Positions 1 to 8,059 are shown, counted from the first letter of the stretch. The stretch is DNA of 17,464 bases from Achromobacter sp. (GCA_003454835.1 DMTA01000014.1:420-17883); one strand, 5' to 3'. Notes: generated by a model not told the origin, from the sequence alone. Numbers and translations: made by a program.

Positions 1-58
1 CGAAAGCGCCCTGGTCAACTGCAATACCCCCGCCCAGTGGGAGGATGTCGCCTCATGA
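1..58 (+). CDS. mobA: Molybdenum cofactor guanylyltransferase MobA, C-terminal end (partial)
   Basis: Only the last 18 codons are in the window, entering in the frame that begins at base 2 and ending with TGA at 56-58. The tail reads ESALVNCNTPAQWEDVAS. The pattern (F/V)NxNTPxx near the C-terminus is typical of MobA, which transfers GMP to molybdopterin to make the guanine dinucleotide cofactor used by nitrate reductase. The context supports this, since other molybdenum-cofactor genes (moaA, mobB) and narG lie downstream. The stop overlaps the start of the next gene (ATGA, 55-58), so the two are probably translationally coupled. The assignment rests on a short tail and on context, so it is moderately sure; another NTP-transferase-fold protein cannot be excluded. 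Confidence 0.6.
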   Translation, partial: ESALVNCNTPAQWEDVAS

Positions 59-423
59 AGGTGCAGCTGCAGGAACAAACGATGCGTCTGCGCCTGGACG
101 AGGCTGAACTGGCGCAGCTGCTGGCCGGTGAATCGGTCGAGAACCTGACCCGGTTCGGCGGCAACGGCCGCTGGGGCACGGCGGTGTCGCTGCACGGCGG
201 CGACCAGGCGGTGCTGCTCGATGGTGGCACCTACTGCCGGCTGGTGCTGCCGCGTGAGGCGGTGGACGGCCTGGCCGGGCGCCTGCCGTGCCGTGATGGG
301 CTCGGCTTTGCGCTGTACCTGGATGACGGCACCACGCTGCAGCTGCAGTTCGATGTGGATGTGCGCGACAGCGTGCGCCAGCGCGGCGTGAGCCGCCGCA
401 GCAGTTCCGGGTCACCGGTTTGA
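55..423 (+). CDS. Small DUF7009-like protein of unknown function downstream of mobA
   Basis: This is a 122-residue soluble protein with no signal peptide, membrane segment or metal-binding motif that I can see. I chose the ATG at 55 because it overlaps the mobA stop (ATGA) and gives the N-terminus MKVQLQEQTMRLRLDEAEL; an in-frame GTG-type start at 37 would lie inside mobA. The opening (basic/hydrophobic strand, RLRL, then a helix ending in LLAGE) and the later beta-rich part (YCRLVLP near 61-67, FALYLDD near 85-91, LQLQFDVDV near 96-104) resemble the DUF7009 family as I remember it. The C-terminus is a disordered, Arg/Ser-rich tail. Function is unknown. Overlap with mobA suggests co-expression with cofactor synthesis. 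The gene reads as an intact ORF with codon use like the adjacent narK. Confidence 0.7.
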   Translation: MKVQLQEQTMRLRLDEAELAQLLAGESVENLTRFGGNGRWGTAVSLHGGDQAVLLDGGTYCRLVLPREAVDGLAGRLPCRDGLGFALYLDDGTTLQLQFDVDVRDSVRQRGVSRRSSSGSPV

Positions 424-429
424 CATTTG

Positions 430-458
430 TCAGGGGCAGGGTGGATACCGGCCCCTGA
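430..458 (+). terminator. GC-rich hairpin after the DUF7009-like gene, possible terminator
   Basis: CAGGGGC at 431-437 pairs perfectly with GCCCCTG at 451-457, and T430-A458 extends the stem to 8 bp around a 13-base loop. It starts 6 bases past the stop codon at 421-423. No uridine tract follows; the downstream base is the first base of the FNR box instead. It could be a weak terminator for the mobA operon or simply a structural element next to the narK promoter. Confidence 0.4.
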
Positions 459-507
459 TTGATCCAGATCAACCCCGTCGAGGGCAATGCACGGCCTAAT
501 GGCTGCG
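459..507 (+). promoter_or_regulatory. FNR/ANR-activated class II promoter of narK
   Basis: TTGATCCAGATCAA at 459-472 is a perfect match to the FNR/ANR consensus TTGAT-N4-ATCAA. Its centre is 465.5. A -10-like hexamer CCTAAT (4 of 6 matches to TATAAT) sits at 495-500, which puts the predicted start near 507 and the box centre at -41.5. That is exactly the class II FNR geometry, in which the regulator replaces the -35 contact. The leader to narK would be about 60 nt. I found no convincing NarL heptamer pair here; the closest is TACCCAC at 535-541 (6 of 7), which lies downstream of the predicted start. No second FNR box occurs before narG, so this promoter may drive the reductase genes too. Confidence 0.8.
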
Positions 508-567
508 TGACGACGGGTTACAACTTGAAAGCAGTACCCACGTCATTCCACAGCCCTGGAGCCATGT

Positions 568-1986
568 ATGACCGTCGGTAGCGATCCTGTTGTCCGAAGC
601 ACTGCCAGTCCCGGCCGCGTCATCAGCGACTGGGCGCCGGAAGACGCTGGCTACTGGGAGCGCACCGGCAAACGGGCCGCCACCCGCAACCTGGTCATCT
701 CCATACCGTCGCTGCTGCTGGCCTTCGCGGTCTGGGTGCTGTTCTCGGCAGTGACCATCAGCCTGCCGAAGATCGGCTTCAGCTTCAGCACCGACCAGCT
801 GTTCTGGCTGGTGGCCCTGCCCAGCCTGTCCGGCGCCACGCTGCGCATCTTCTATTCCTTCGTCATCCCGATCTTCGGTGGCCGCCGCTGGACGGCGCTG
901 TCCACCGCCTCGCTGCTGGCACCGACGATCTGGCTGGGCTTCGCCGTGCAGAACCCGGCCACCCCGTACTGGGTGTTCGTGGTGATCGCGATCCTGTGTG
1001 GCTTCGGCGGGGCGAATTTCTCTTCGTCGATGTCCAACATCTCCTTCTTCTACCCCAAGCAGAAGCAGGGCCTGGCGCTGGGCCTGAACGCGGGCCTCGG
1101 CAATGTGGGCGTGTCGGTCGCCCAGGCGGTCATTCCGCTGGTGATCACCGCGGGCGTGTTTGGTGCGCTGGGTGGCGCGCCGCAGCCGGCGGTGGAGGGC
1201 GGGGCACCGCTGTACCTGCAGAACGCCGGCTTCATCTGGGTGCCGGCCATCGTGGTCTGTGCCGTGGCGGCCTGGTTCGGCATGAACGACCTGACCAGTG
1301 CCCGTTCTTCGTTCGCCGAACAGGCGGTGATCTTCCGCCGCAAGCACAACTGGCTGATGTGCTGGCTGTACATCGGCACCTTCGGTTCCTACATCGGCTT
1401 CTCGGCCGGCTTCCCGATGCTGGTCAAGAGCCAGTTCCCCGATGTGAACCCGCTGGCCTACGCCTTCATCGGCCCCCTGCTGGGCGCGCTGATGCGCTCG
1501 GTGGGCGGCAGCATGGCCGACCGCTGGGGCGGCGCGCGCCTGACCTTCTGGGTGTTCGCGCTGATGATCGCCGCAGTGTTCGGCGTGCTGCACTTCCTGC
1601 CCAGCGACGGCCAGGGCGGCAGCTTCTACGGGTTCCTGCTCAGCTTCATGGCGCTGTTCGTGCTCAGCGGCATCGGCAACGGCACCACCTTCCGCATGAT
1701 CCCGGTGATCTTCCGCACCCTGCACGAGCGCTGGGCGGCCAATGACAGCGCCGATGGCAAGGCCGCTGCCGGGCACCAGGCCAGCATCGAGTCGGCCGCC
1801 GTGGTCGGTTTCTCCGGCGCGATCGGTGCCTACGGCGGTTTCTTCATCCCCAAGAGCTACGGCTCGTCCATCACCTTGACCGGCAGCCCCGACATGGCGC
1901 TGTACGGGTTCATCGCTTTCTACTTCACCTGCCTGGCCGTGACCTGGTGGTGGTACTACCGGCGCGGTGCTGAAACCCCCTGCTAG
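568..1986 (+). CDS. narK: Nitrate/nitrite transporter NarK (MFS, NNP family)
   Basis: This 472-residue inner-membrane protein of the major facilitator family moves nitrate in and/or nitrite out to support respiratory nitrate reduction. About 12 hydrophobic segments follow a ~40-residue polar N-terminus. The two nitrate-signature motifs are present: GFGGANFSSSMSNISFF at about 145-161 and GIGNGTTFRMIP at 368-379. The substrate-binding arginines of E. coli NarK (R89, R305) correspond to R93 in GATLRI and R310 in GALMRS. The length is close to the NarK/NarK2 exchanger group (about 460-470 residues), not the shorter NarK1 symporters. The ATG at 568 follows GGAG at 558-561; a second ATG at 564 is out of frame. 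A FNR-type promoter lies directly upstream and narG follows after 87 bases. Glu codons are a near-even GAA/GAG mix, unlike the GAA-rich narG. Confidence 0.93.
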   Translation: MTVGSDPVVRSTASPGRVISDWAPEDAGYWERTGKRAATRNLVISIPSLLLAFAVWVLFSAVTISLPKIGFSFSTDQLFWLVALPSLSGATLRIFYSFVIPIFGGRRWTALSTASLLAPTIWLGFAVQNPATPYWVFVVIAILCGFGGANFSSSMSNISFFYPKQKQGLALGLNAGLGNVGVSVAQAVIPLVITAGVFGALGGAPQPAVEGGAPLYLQNAGFIWVPAIVVCAVAAWFGMNDLTSARSSFAEQAVIFRRKHNWLMCWLYIGTFGSYIGFSAGFPMLVKSQFPDVNPLAYAFIGPLLGALMRSVGGSMADRWGGARLTFWVFALMIAAVFGVLHFLPSDGQGGSFYGFLLSFMALFVLSGIGNGTTFRMIPVIFRTLHERWAANDSADGKAAAGHQASIESAAVVGFSGAIGAYGGFFIPKSYGSSITLTGSPDMALYGFIAFYFTCLAVTWWWYYRRGAETPC

Positions 1987-2026
1987 GGGCAGCCCAGCTG
2001 ACAACCCGAGCAATGCACCGAAGCCA

Positions 2027-2077
2027 ATGAACACCCCAGCCACGATGCCGATGTCCGCAAAGGGAGATCCACGATGA
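2027..2077 (+). CDS. Possible 16-residue leader ORF overlapping the narG start
   Basis: An ATG at 2027 opens a 16-codon frame reading MNTPATMPMSAKGDPR, ending in a TGA at 2075-2077 that overlaps the narG ATG at 2074-2076. Its last third contains the narG ribosome-binding site. There is no recognisable domain and no clear ribosome-binding site of its own. It may be a translational-coupling leader, the relic tail of a lost upstream gene such as a second narK, or chance. Low confidence. Confidence 0.2.
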   Translation: MNTPATMPMSAKGDPR

Positions 2078-5000
2078 GTTATTTCCTCGATCGCTTGCAG
2101 TTCTTCAAGCGTGAACCCCAGACCTTTGCCGATGGCCATGGTTTTGCCAAGAGCGAGGGCCGTGACTGGGAAAACAGTTACCGCCAGCGCTGGCAGTACG
2201 ACAAGATCGTCCGCTCCACCCACGGGGTGAACTGCACCGGTTCGTGCAGCTGGAAGATCTACGTCAAGAACGGACTGGTCACCTGGGAAACCCAGCAGAC
2301 CGACTACCCCCGCACCCGTCCCGATCTGCCCAACCACGAGCCGCGTGGCTGTCCCCGCGGCGCTTCGTACAGCTGGTATGTGTACTCGGCGCAACGCGTG
2401 AAGTACCCCATGATCCGCGGCCGCCTCATCGAAATGTGGCGCGAAGCCCGCAAGACCATGGACCCCATCGCTGCCTGGGAATGGATCAGCCAGGATCCCA
2501 AGCGCGCCAAGCGCTACAAGTCGGTGCGCGGTCTGGGCGGCTTCGTCCGCGCTGATTGGGACACCGCCACCGAAATCATCGCTGCCGCCAACGCGCTCAC
2601 CATCAAGAAGTACGGCCCGGATCGCGTGATCGGCTTCTCGCCGATTCCCGCCATGTCCATGGTCAGCTACGCCGCCGGCGCCCGCTATCTGAGCCTCCTG
2701 GGCGGCGCCTGCCTCAGCTTCTACGACTGGTACTGCGATCTTCCCCCCGCCAGCCCCCAAATCTGGGGCGAACAGACCGACGTGCCGGAATCGGCCGACT
2801 GGTACAACTCCACCTACCTGATGGTCTGGGGCTCGAACGTCCCGCAGACCCGCACCCCCGACGCGCACTTCTACACCGAAGTCCGCTACAAGGGCACCAA
2901 GACCGTGGCCGTGTCCAGCGACTTCGGCGAAATGGTCAAGTTCGGCGACATCTGGCTGGCGCCCAAGCAGGGCACCGATGCCGCGCTCGCCATGGCCATG
3001 GGCCACGTCATCCTCAAGGAATTCCACCTCTCGGGCAAGTCGGCCTACTTCACCGACTACGTGCGCCGCTACACCGACATGCCGATGCTGGTGCAGCTCA
3101 AGGAGCGCGACGGCTTCTACGCCCCTGACCATTTCCTTCGCGCCTCGCAGCTCGACAACGCGCTCGGCGAACAGAACAACCCCGACTGGAAGACGCTGGT
3201 GCTGGACGAGTCCACCGGCGATCTGGTGGCGCCCAACGGCAGCATCGGTTTCCGCTGGGGCGAGGGCGCGGTCAATGGCGGCGAAAAGGTCGGCCGCTGG
3301 AACCTCGAATCCAAGGACGGCGGTTCGGGCCGCGAAATCGTCCCGACGCTGACCCTGCTGGGTCAGTCGGACGACGTGGTCGGCGTGGGCTTCCCGTACT
3401 TCGGCAGCGAACACGACGAACTCCTGGTCCGCAATGTGCCCGCCCGCCGAATCCGCCTGGCCGACGGCACTGAGGCGCTGGTCGCCACGGTGTATGACCT
3501 GCAAATGGCCAACTACGGCCTCGATCGCGGCCTGGGCGGCGGCAACGTCGCAACTTCGTACGACGACGACGTTCCCTACACGCCCGCCTGGCAGGAAAAG
3601 CACACCAGCGTGCCGCGCGCGCAGGTCATCCAGGTGGCGCGCGAGTTCGCTCAGAACGCGCACGACACCGAAGGCAAGTCCATGGTCATCGTTGGCGCCG
3701 GCCTGAACCACTGGTACCACATGGACATGATCTACCGCGGCATCATCAACATGCTGATGATGTGCGGTTGCGTCGGCAAAAGCGGCGGCGGCTGGGCGCA
3801 CTACGTGGGTCAGGAAAAGCTGCGCCCGCAGTTCGGCTGGGCGCCCCTGGCCTTCGCCGCGGACTGGGTCCGCCCGCCGCGCCAGATGAACGGCACCTCG
3901 TTCTTCTACGCCCACACCAGCCAATGGCGCCATGAAAAGCTGAACGTGCAGGAAGTGCTCGGCCCCACCGCCGACCGCGCCAAGTACGGCGAACTCAGCA
4001 TGATCGACTTGAACGCCCGCGCCGAGCGCATGGGCTGGCTGCCGTCGGCGCCGCAGCTGCGCACCAATCCGCTGGACGTGGTGGCGCAGGCTGACAGCCT
4101 GGGCAAGGACCCCGTCGCCCACGCGGTCGAACAAATGAAGTCGGGCGAACTGCGCATGTCCTGCGAGAACCCGGACGATCCCGCCAACTTCCCGCGCAAC
4201 ATGTTCGTGTGGCGCTCCAACATCCTGGGCTCCAGCGGCAAGGGCCACGAGTACTTCCTGAAGTACCTGCTGGGCACGCAAAACGCCGTGTTCGGCGACG
4301 AAGGCGATGCCATCAAGCCGACCGAAGTCACCTTTGAGGACGACGCCGCCGAAGGCAAGCTGGACCTGCTTACGGTGCTGGACTTCCGCATGAGCACCAC
4401 GTGCCTGTACGGCGACATCGTGCTGCCCACGGCCACCTGGTACGAAAAGGACGACCTCAACACGTCCGACATGCACCCCTTCATTCACCCGCTCAGCGAA
4501 GCCGTGCAGCCGCTCTGGGAAAGCAAGACCGACTGGGAGATCTACAAGCTGCTGGCCAAGAAGTTCACCGACATCGGCGGCCCGTACCTCGGCAAGCGCC
4601 GCGATCTGGTGCTGACCCCGCTGATGCACGACACCCCGGGAGAACTCGGCCAGGCCTTCGAACCCAAGGACTGGAAGCTGGGCGAATGCGACCTGATCCC
4701 CGGCAAGACCGCGCCGTCCATGACGGTGGTCGAACGCGACTACAACGACATCTACCGCAAGTTCACGTCGGTGGGTCCGCTGCTGGACAAGCTGGGCAAC
4801 GGCGGTAAGGGCATCAACTGGAATACCGAGCACGAGGTCCACGAGCTGGCCGGCATCAATGACAGCGTCACCGAGGCCGGCGTCAGCCAGGGCCGTCCGC
4901 GCCTGGATACGGCGATCGACGCGGCCGAAATGATCCTGACCTTCGCACCGGAAACCAACGGCCACGTGTCGGTCAAGGCCTGGGAAGCGCTGGGCAAGAT

Positions 5001-5817
5001 CACCGGACGCGACCACACGCACCTGGCGGTCGGCCGCGAGCACGACAAGATCCGCTTCCGCGACATCCAGGCGCAGCCGCGCAAGATCATCTCGGCGCCC
5101 ACCTGGTCCGGCCTGGAAAGCGAAGAGGTCAGCTACAACGCCGGCTACACCAACGTCCATGAACTGATCCCATGGCGCACCCTGACGGGCCGTCAGCAGT
5201 TCTACCAGGACCACCGCTGGATGCTGGACTTTGGCGAAGGCTCGTGCGTCTACAAGCCCGCGATCGACACCAAAACGGTTGCGCCGATGCTGGGCAAGTA
5301 CCCCAACGGCGAAAAGGAACTGGTCCTGAACTGGATCACGCCGCACCAGAAGTGGGGCATCCACAGCACGTACTCGGACAACCTGCGCATGCTGACCCTG
5401 AGCCGCGGCGGCCCCCACGTGTGGGTGTCCGAGGCCGAGGCCAAGCAGGCTGGTCTGGTCGACAACGACTGGGTCGAAGTGTTCAACGTCAACGGCACGC
5501 TGACCGCCCGGGTGGTCGTGAGCCAGCGCGTTCCGGTCGGCATGTGCCTGATGTACCACGCACAGGAAAAGATCGTGAACGTGCCGGGCGCTGAAACCAG
5601 CGGCAAGCGCGGCGGCATCCATAACTCGGTCACGCGCACGGTGCTCAAGCCCACGCACATGATCGGCGGCTACGCCCAGCAGGCCTACGGTTTCAACTAC
5701 TACGGCACCGTGGGCGCCAACCGCGACGAATTCGTGGTCGTGCGCAAGATGAAAAAGGTGGACTGGCTGGAAGGCCCGCTCGTCGAAGAACTGCAACAAG
5801 AAGAGAAGCAATCATGA
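2074..5817 (+). CDS. narG: Respiratory nitrate reductase catalytic subunit NarG
   Basis: This 1247-residue molybdoenzyme is the same length as E. coli NarG. It reduces nitrate to nitrite on the cytoplasmic face of the inner membrane, with electrons relayed from NarI through NarH. The FS0 [4Fe-4S] ligands are intact: H50, C54, C58 in HGVNCTGSC, and C93 in PRGCPRG. The molybdenum-ligand aspartate lies in YDWYCDLPPASP; by alignment with E. coli it is D222. The bis-MGD domains follow the DMSO-reductase family plan, including a C-terminal molydopterin-binding region with the conserved ITPHQKWGIHSTYSDN around residues 1089-1104. A strong ribosome-binding site AAAGGGAG (2059-2066) sits 7 bases before the ATG. 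The stop overlaps the narH start by ATGA. Glu codons are mostly GAA, which differs from narK upstream and suggests a different history. Confidence 0.98.
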   Translation: MSYFLDRLQFFKREPQTFADGHGFAKSEGRDWENSYRQRWQYDKIVRSTHGVNCTGSCSWKIYVKNGLVTWETQQTDYPRTRPDLPNHEPRGCPRGASYSWYVYSAQRVKYPMIRGRLIEMWREARKTMDPIAAWEWISQDPKRAKRYKSVRGLGGFVRADWDTATEIIAAANALTIKKYGPDRVIGFSPIPAMSMVSYAAGARYLSLLGGACLSFYDWYCDLPPASPQIWGEQTDVPESADWYNSTYLMVWGSNVPQTRTPDAHFYTEVRYKGTKTVAVSSDFGEMVKFGDIWLAPKQGTDAALAMAMGHVILKEFHLSGKSAYFTDYVRRYTDMPMLVQLKERDGFYAPDHFLRASQLDNALGEQNNPDWKTLVLDESTGDLVAPNGSIGFRWGEGAVNGGEKVGRWNLESKDGGSGREIVPTLTLLGQSDDVVGVGFPYFGSEHDELLVRNVPARRIRLADGTEALVATVYDLQMANYGLDRGLGGGNVATSYDDDVPYTPAWQEKHTSVPRAQVIQVAREFAQNAHDTEGKSMVIVGAGLNHWYHMDMIYRGIINMLMMCGCVGKSGGGWAHYVGQEKLRPQFGWAPLAFAADWVRPPRQMNGTSFFYAHTSQWRHEKLNVQEVLGPTADRAKYGELSMIDLNARAERMGWLPSAPQLRTNPLDVVAQADSLGKDPVAHAVEQMKSGELRMSCENPDDPANFPRNMFVWRSNILGSSGKGHEYFLKYLLGTQNAVFGDEGDAIKPTEVTFEDDAAEGKLDLLTVLDFRMSTTCLYGDIVLPTATWYEKDDLNTSDMHPFIHPLSEAVQPLWESKTDWEIYKLLAKKFTDIGGPYLGKRRDLVLTPLMHDTPGELGQAFEPKDWKLGECDLIPGKTAPSMTVVERDYNDIYRKFTSVGPLLDKLGNGGKGINWNTEHEVHELAGINDSVTEAGVSQGRPRLDTAIDAAEMILTFAPETNGHVSVKAWEALGKITGRDHTHLAVGREHDKIRFRDIQAQPRKIISAPTWSGLESEEVSYNAGYTNVHELIPWRTLTGRQQFYQDHRWMLDFGEGSCVYKPAIDTKTVAPMLGKYPNGEKELVLNWITPHQKWGIHSTYSDNLRMLTLSRGGPHVWVSEAEAKQAGLVDNDWVEVFNVNGTLTARVVVSQRVPVGMCLMYHAQEKIVNVPGAETSGKRGGIHNSVTRTVLKPTHMIGGYAQQAYGFNYYGTVGANRDEFVVVRKMKKVDWLEGPLVEELQQEEKQS

Positions 5818-7379
5818 GGATACGCGCCCAAATCGGCATGGTGCTGAACCTGGACAAGTGCATTGGCTGCCACACTTGCTCGGTCACCTGCAAGAACGTC
5901 TGGACCAGCCGCGACGGTGTCGAGTATGCGTGGTTCAACAACGTTGAAACCAAGCCCGGCATCGGCTATCCGAAAGAATGGGAAAACCAGGAAAAGTGGA
6001 AGGGCGGCTGGAGCCGCACGGCCGCCGGCAAGCTCGAACCCCGCCAAGGCGGCAAGCTGCGCATCCTGGCCAACCTGTTCGCCAACCCCAACCTGCCGGC
6101 CATCGACGACTACTACGAGCCGTTCACCTTCGACTACGAGCACCTGAAGAACGCGCCGCTGTCGCAGACGCCGCCCACCGCGCGTCCGGTGTCGGTGCTG
6201 ACGGGCAAGAAGATGGACAAGATCCATTGGGGCCCCAACTGGGAAGACGACTTGGGCGGCGAATTCAGCTCGCGCAGCCGTGACGCCCTGTTCGAAGGCG
6301 TGCAGAAGGAGATGTACTCGACGTTCGAGAACACCTTCATGATGTACCTGCCGCGCCTGTGCGAACACTGCCTGAACCCCGCCTGTGTCGCCAGCTGCCC
6401 GTCCGGCTCCATCTACAAGCGCGAAGACGACGGCATCGTCCTGGTCGACCAGGACAAGTGCCGCGGCTGGCGCATGTGCATCTCGGGCTGCCCGTACAAG
6501 AAGATCTACTACAACTGGAACAGCGGCAAGGCCGAGAAGTGCACGTTCTGCTATCCGCGCATCGAGGCCGGCCAGCCGACCGTATGCTCGGAAACCTGCG
6601 TGGGCCGCATCCGCTACCTGGGCGTGCTGCTGTACGACGCCGACCAGATCGAAAACGCTGCCTCCACCGCAAACGAGCAGGATCTTTACCAGTCGCAGCT
6701 CGACCTGTTCCTGGACCCGCATTCGCCCGAGGTGATCGCCGCGGCGCGTGAGCAGGGCATCCCGGAATCGTGGCTGGAAGCCGCGCGCAACTCGCCCGTC
6801 TACAAGATGGCCGTCGAATGGAAGGTTGCCTTCCCGCTGCACCCGGAATACCGCACGCTGCCGATGGTCTGGTACATCCCGCCGCTGTCGCCCATCCAGA
6901 CGGCCGCTGAATCGGGCAAGATGCCCCAGCGCACCGTGGGCAAGAGCGGCATGATTCCTGACGTGTCGACCTTGCGCATCCCCGTGCGCTACCTGGCCAA
7001 CCTGCTGACCGCCGGCAAGGAAGCGCCGGTGCTGCAGGCCCTGGAACGCATGCTGGCCATGCGCGCCTTCAAGCGGTCCGAGACCGTCCACGGCGAACGC
7101 GACACGGCCTTGCTGGATCAGGTGGGTCTGACCGAGGAAACGGTGCAGGACATGTACCGCATCATGGCCATCGCCAACTACGAAGACCGCTTCGTCGTGC
7201 CCAGCAGCCACAAGGAAGTGGTGGAAGACAGTTTCAACGAGAAGGGAAGCTGCGGCTTCACCTTTGGCAACGGCTGCTCGGGCGGCGTGTCGGAAGGCAC
7301 CCTGTTCGGCCGCAAGCCGCAGGGCAGCGAAATCTTCATCGAGATGCCCAAGTCACGCAAGAAGGCCGTTTCGGCCTGA
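5814..7379 (+). CDS. narH: Respiratory nitrate reductase Fe-S subunit NarH
   Basis: This 521-residue ferredoxin-type subunit carries electrons from the NarI hemes to NarG. Four cysteine groups are visible: C16/C19/C22/C26 (CIGCHTC...), C183/C186/C191/C195 (CEHCLNPACVASCP), C216/C222/C226 with tryptophan W219 in place of a fourth cysteine (CRGWRMCISGCP), and C243/C246/C258/C262. The Trp substitution is the hallmark of the [3Fe-4S] cluster in NarH, next to three [4Fe-4S] clusters. The length is near the 512 residues of E. coli NarH, with a slightly longer C-terminus ending in lysine/arginine residues. The start ATG is inside the end of narG (ATGA overlap), which fits stoichiometric expression of the two soluble subunits. 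The next gene narJ begins 14 bases after the stop. Confidence 0.98.
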   Translation: MRIRAQIGMVLNLDKCIGCHTCSVTCKNVWTSRDGVEYAWFNNVETKPGIGYPKEWENQEKWKGGWSRTAAGKLEPRQGGKLRILANLFANPNLPAIDDYYEPFTFDYEHLKNAPLSQTPPTARPVSVLTGKKMDKIHWGPNWEDDLGGEFSSRSRDALFEGVQKEMYSTFENTFMMYLPRLCEHCLNPACVASCPSGSIYKREDDGIVLVDQDKCRGWRMCISGCPYKKIYYNWNSGKAEKCTFCYPRIEAGQPTVCSETCVGRIRYLGVLLYDADQIENAASTANEQDLYQSQLDLFLDPHSPEVIAAAREQGIPESWLEAARNSPVYKMAVEWKVAFPLHPEYRTLPMVWYIPPLSPIQTAAESGKMPQRTVGKSGMIPDVSTLRIPVRYLANLLTAGKEAPVLQALERMLAMRAFKRSETVHGERDTALLDQVGLTEETVQDMYRIMAIANYEDRFVVPSSHKEVVEDSFNEKGSCGFTFGNGCSGGVSEGTLFGRKPQGSEIFIEMPKSRKKAVSA

Positions 7380-7393
7380 GGAAAGGAAACATC

Positions 7394-8041
7394 ATGAGCC
7401 TGTACCGACTGCTTTCCGCCATGCTGTGCTACCCCGAGCCGGAGCTGCTGGACTACCTGGGTGAACTGGAAGAGGCCCTGGCGGCCTATCCGGACGCCGA
7501 AGAAACCCTGCAGCCCCTGGTCAGCTACCTGGCCTCGAACGACCTGATTCCCTTGCAAGAGAACTACGTCGCCACCTTTGACCGCAACCGCTCGCATTCG
7601 CTGCACCTGTTCGAGCACGTGCACGGCGAAAGCCGCGATCGCGGGCAGGCGATGGTTGACCTGCTGGAAACCTACCGCGCCCACGGCTTCGAGCCGATGG
7701 TGTCCGAGCTGCCGGACCACGTGCCGCTGTTCCTGGAATTTCTGGGCGTCATCGACCCCGACACAGCCCAGGAACTGCTGGACGAAGCCATCCACGTGCT
7801 GGCGGCCATCGGCGCGCGGCTGGCCAAGAGCGAAAGCTCCTACGCCTGCGTCTTTGCCGTGCTGCGCGCCCAGTCCCGCGTGATTCCCCGCGTGCAGACC
7901 GAGGCGCCGGTGCGCGACATGGACGAGGCAATGGAGGCCTTCGGGGCCGGCCCGGACGGCGTAGAACCGCTGTTGCGGCCGTTCTCGGGGGGCGGCGCAC
8001 AGCCCGTGCACTTCCATCCCCGTTCCGCCGCGACTCATTAA
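7394..8041 (+). CDS. narJ: Nitrate reductase assembly chaperone NarJ
   Basis: This 215-residue all-helical cytosolic chaperone of the TorD/DmsD/NarJ superfamily binds the NarG N-terminus and holds apo-NarGH until the molybdenum cofactor and FS0 cluster are inserted and the complex docks on NarI. It is not part of the final enzyme. The family signature is clear: NYVATFDRNRSHSLHLFEHV followed by HGESRDRGQAMVDL, about residues 57-90. A second conserved stretch, ELPDHVPLFLEFLG, lies at about 105-118. The acidic C-terminal region and the final Gly/His-rich tail vary in the family. The start at 7394 is preceded by AAGGAAA (7383-7389). narI follows after an 18-base gap. Confidence 0.96.
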   Translation: MSLYRLLSAMLCYPEPELLDYLGELEEALAAYPDAEETLQPLVSYLASNDLIPLQENYVATFDRNRSHSLHLFEHVHGESRDRGQAMVDLLETYRAHGFEPMVSELPDHVPLFLEFLGVIDPDTAQELLDEAIHVLAAIGARLAKSESSYACVFAVLRAQSRVIPRVQTEAPVRDMDEAMEAFGAGPDGVEPLLRPFSGGGAQPVHFHPRSAATH

Positions 8042-8059
8042 TGCCCAGGACGACGCATC

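Noticed and set aside
535..541. TACCCAC as a NarL heptamer for narK
   Set aside because: It is a 6/7 match alone, without a paired heptamer, and it lies downstream of the predicted start site.
1986..2073. A hydrophobic, helix-like stretch (IGIVAGVFIGFGALLGL) read from the minus strand of the narK-narG gap
   Set aside because: It is part of the same long shadow frame, has no start or ribosome-binding site of its own and spans only about 25 residues. A gene relic is possible but unsupported.
496..5811. A 1771-codon open frame on the minus strand across narK and narG
   Set aside because: It is codon-aligned with narK and narG, so its stops would need TTA, CTA or TCA in the sense genes, and these codons are very rare in GC-rich coding sequence. 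The translation is His/Ala/Val-rich with no domain.
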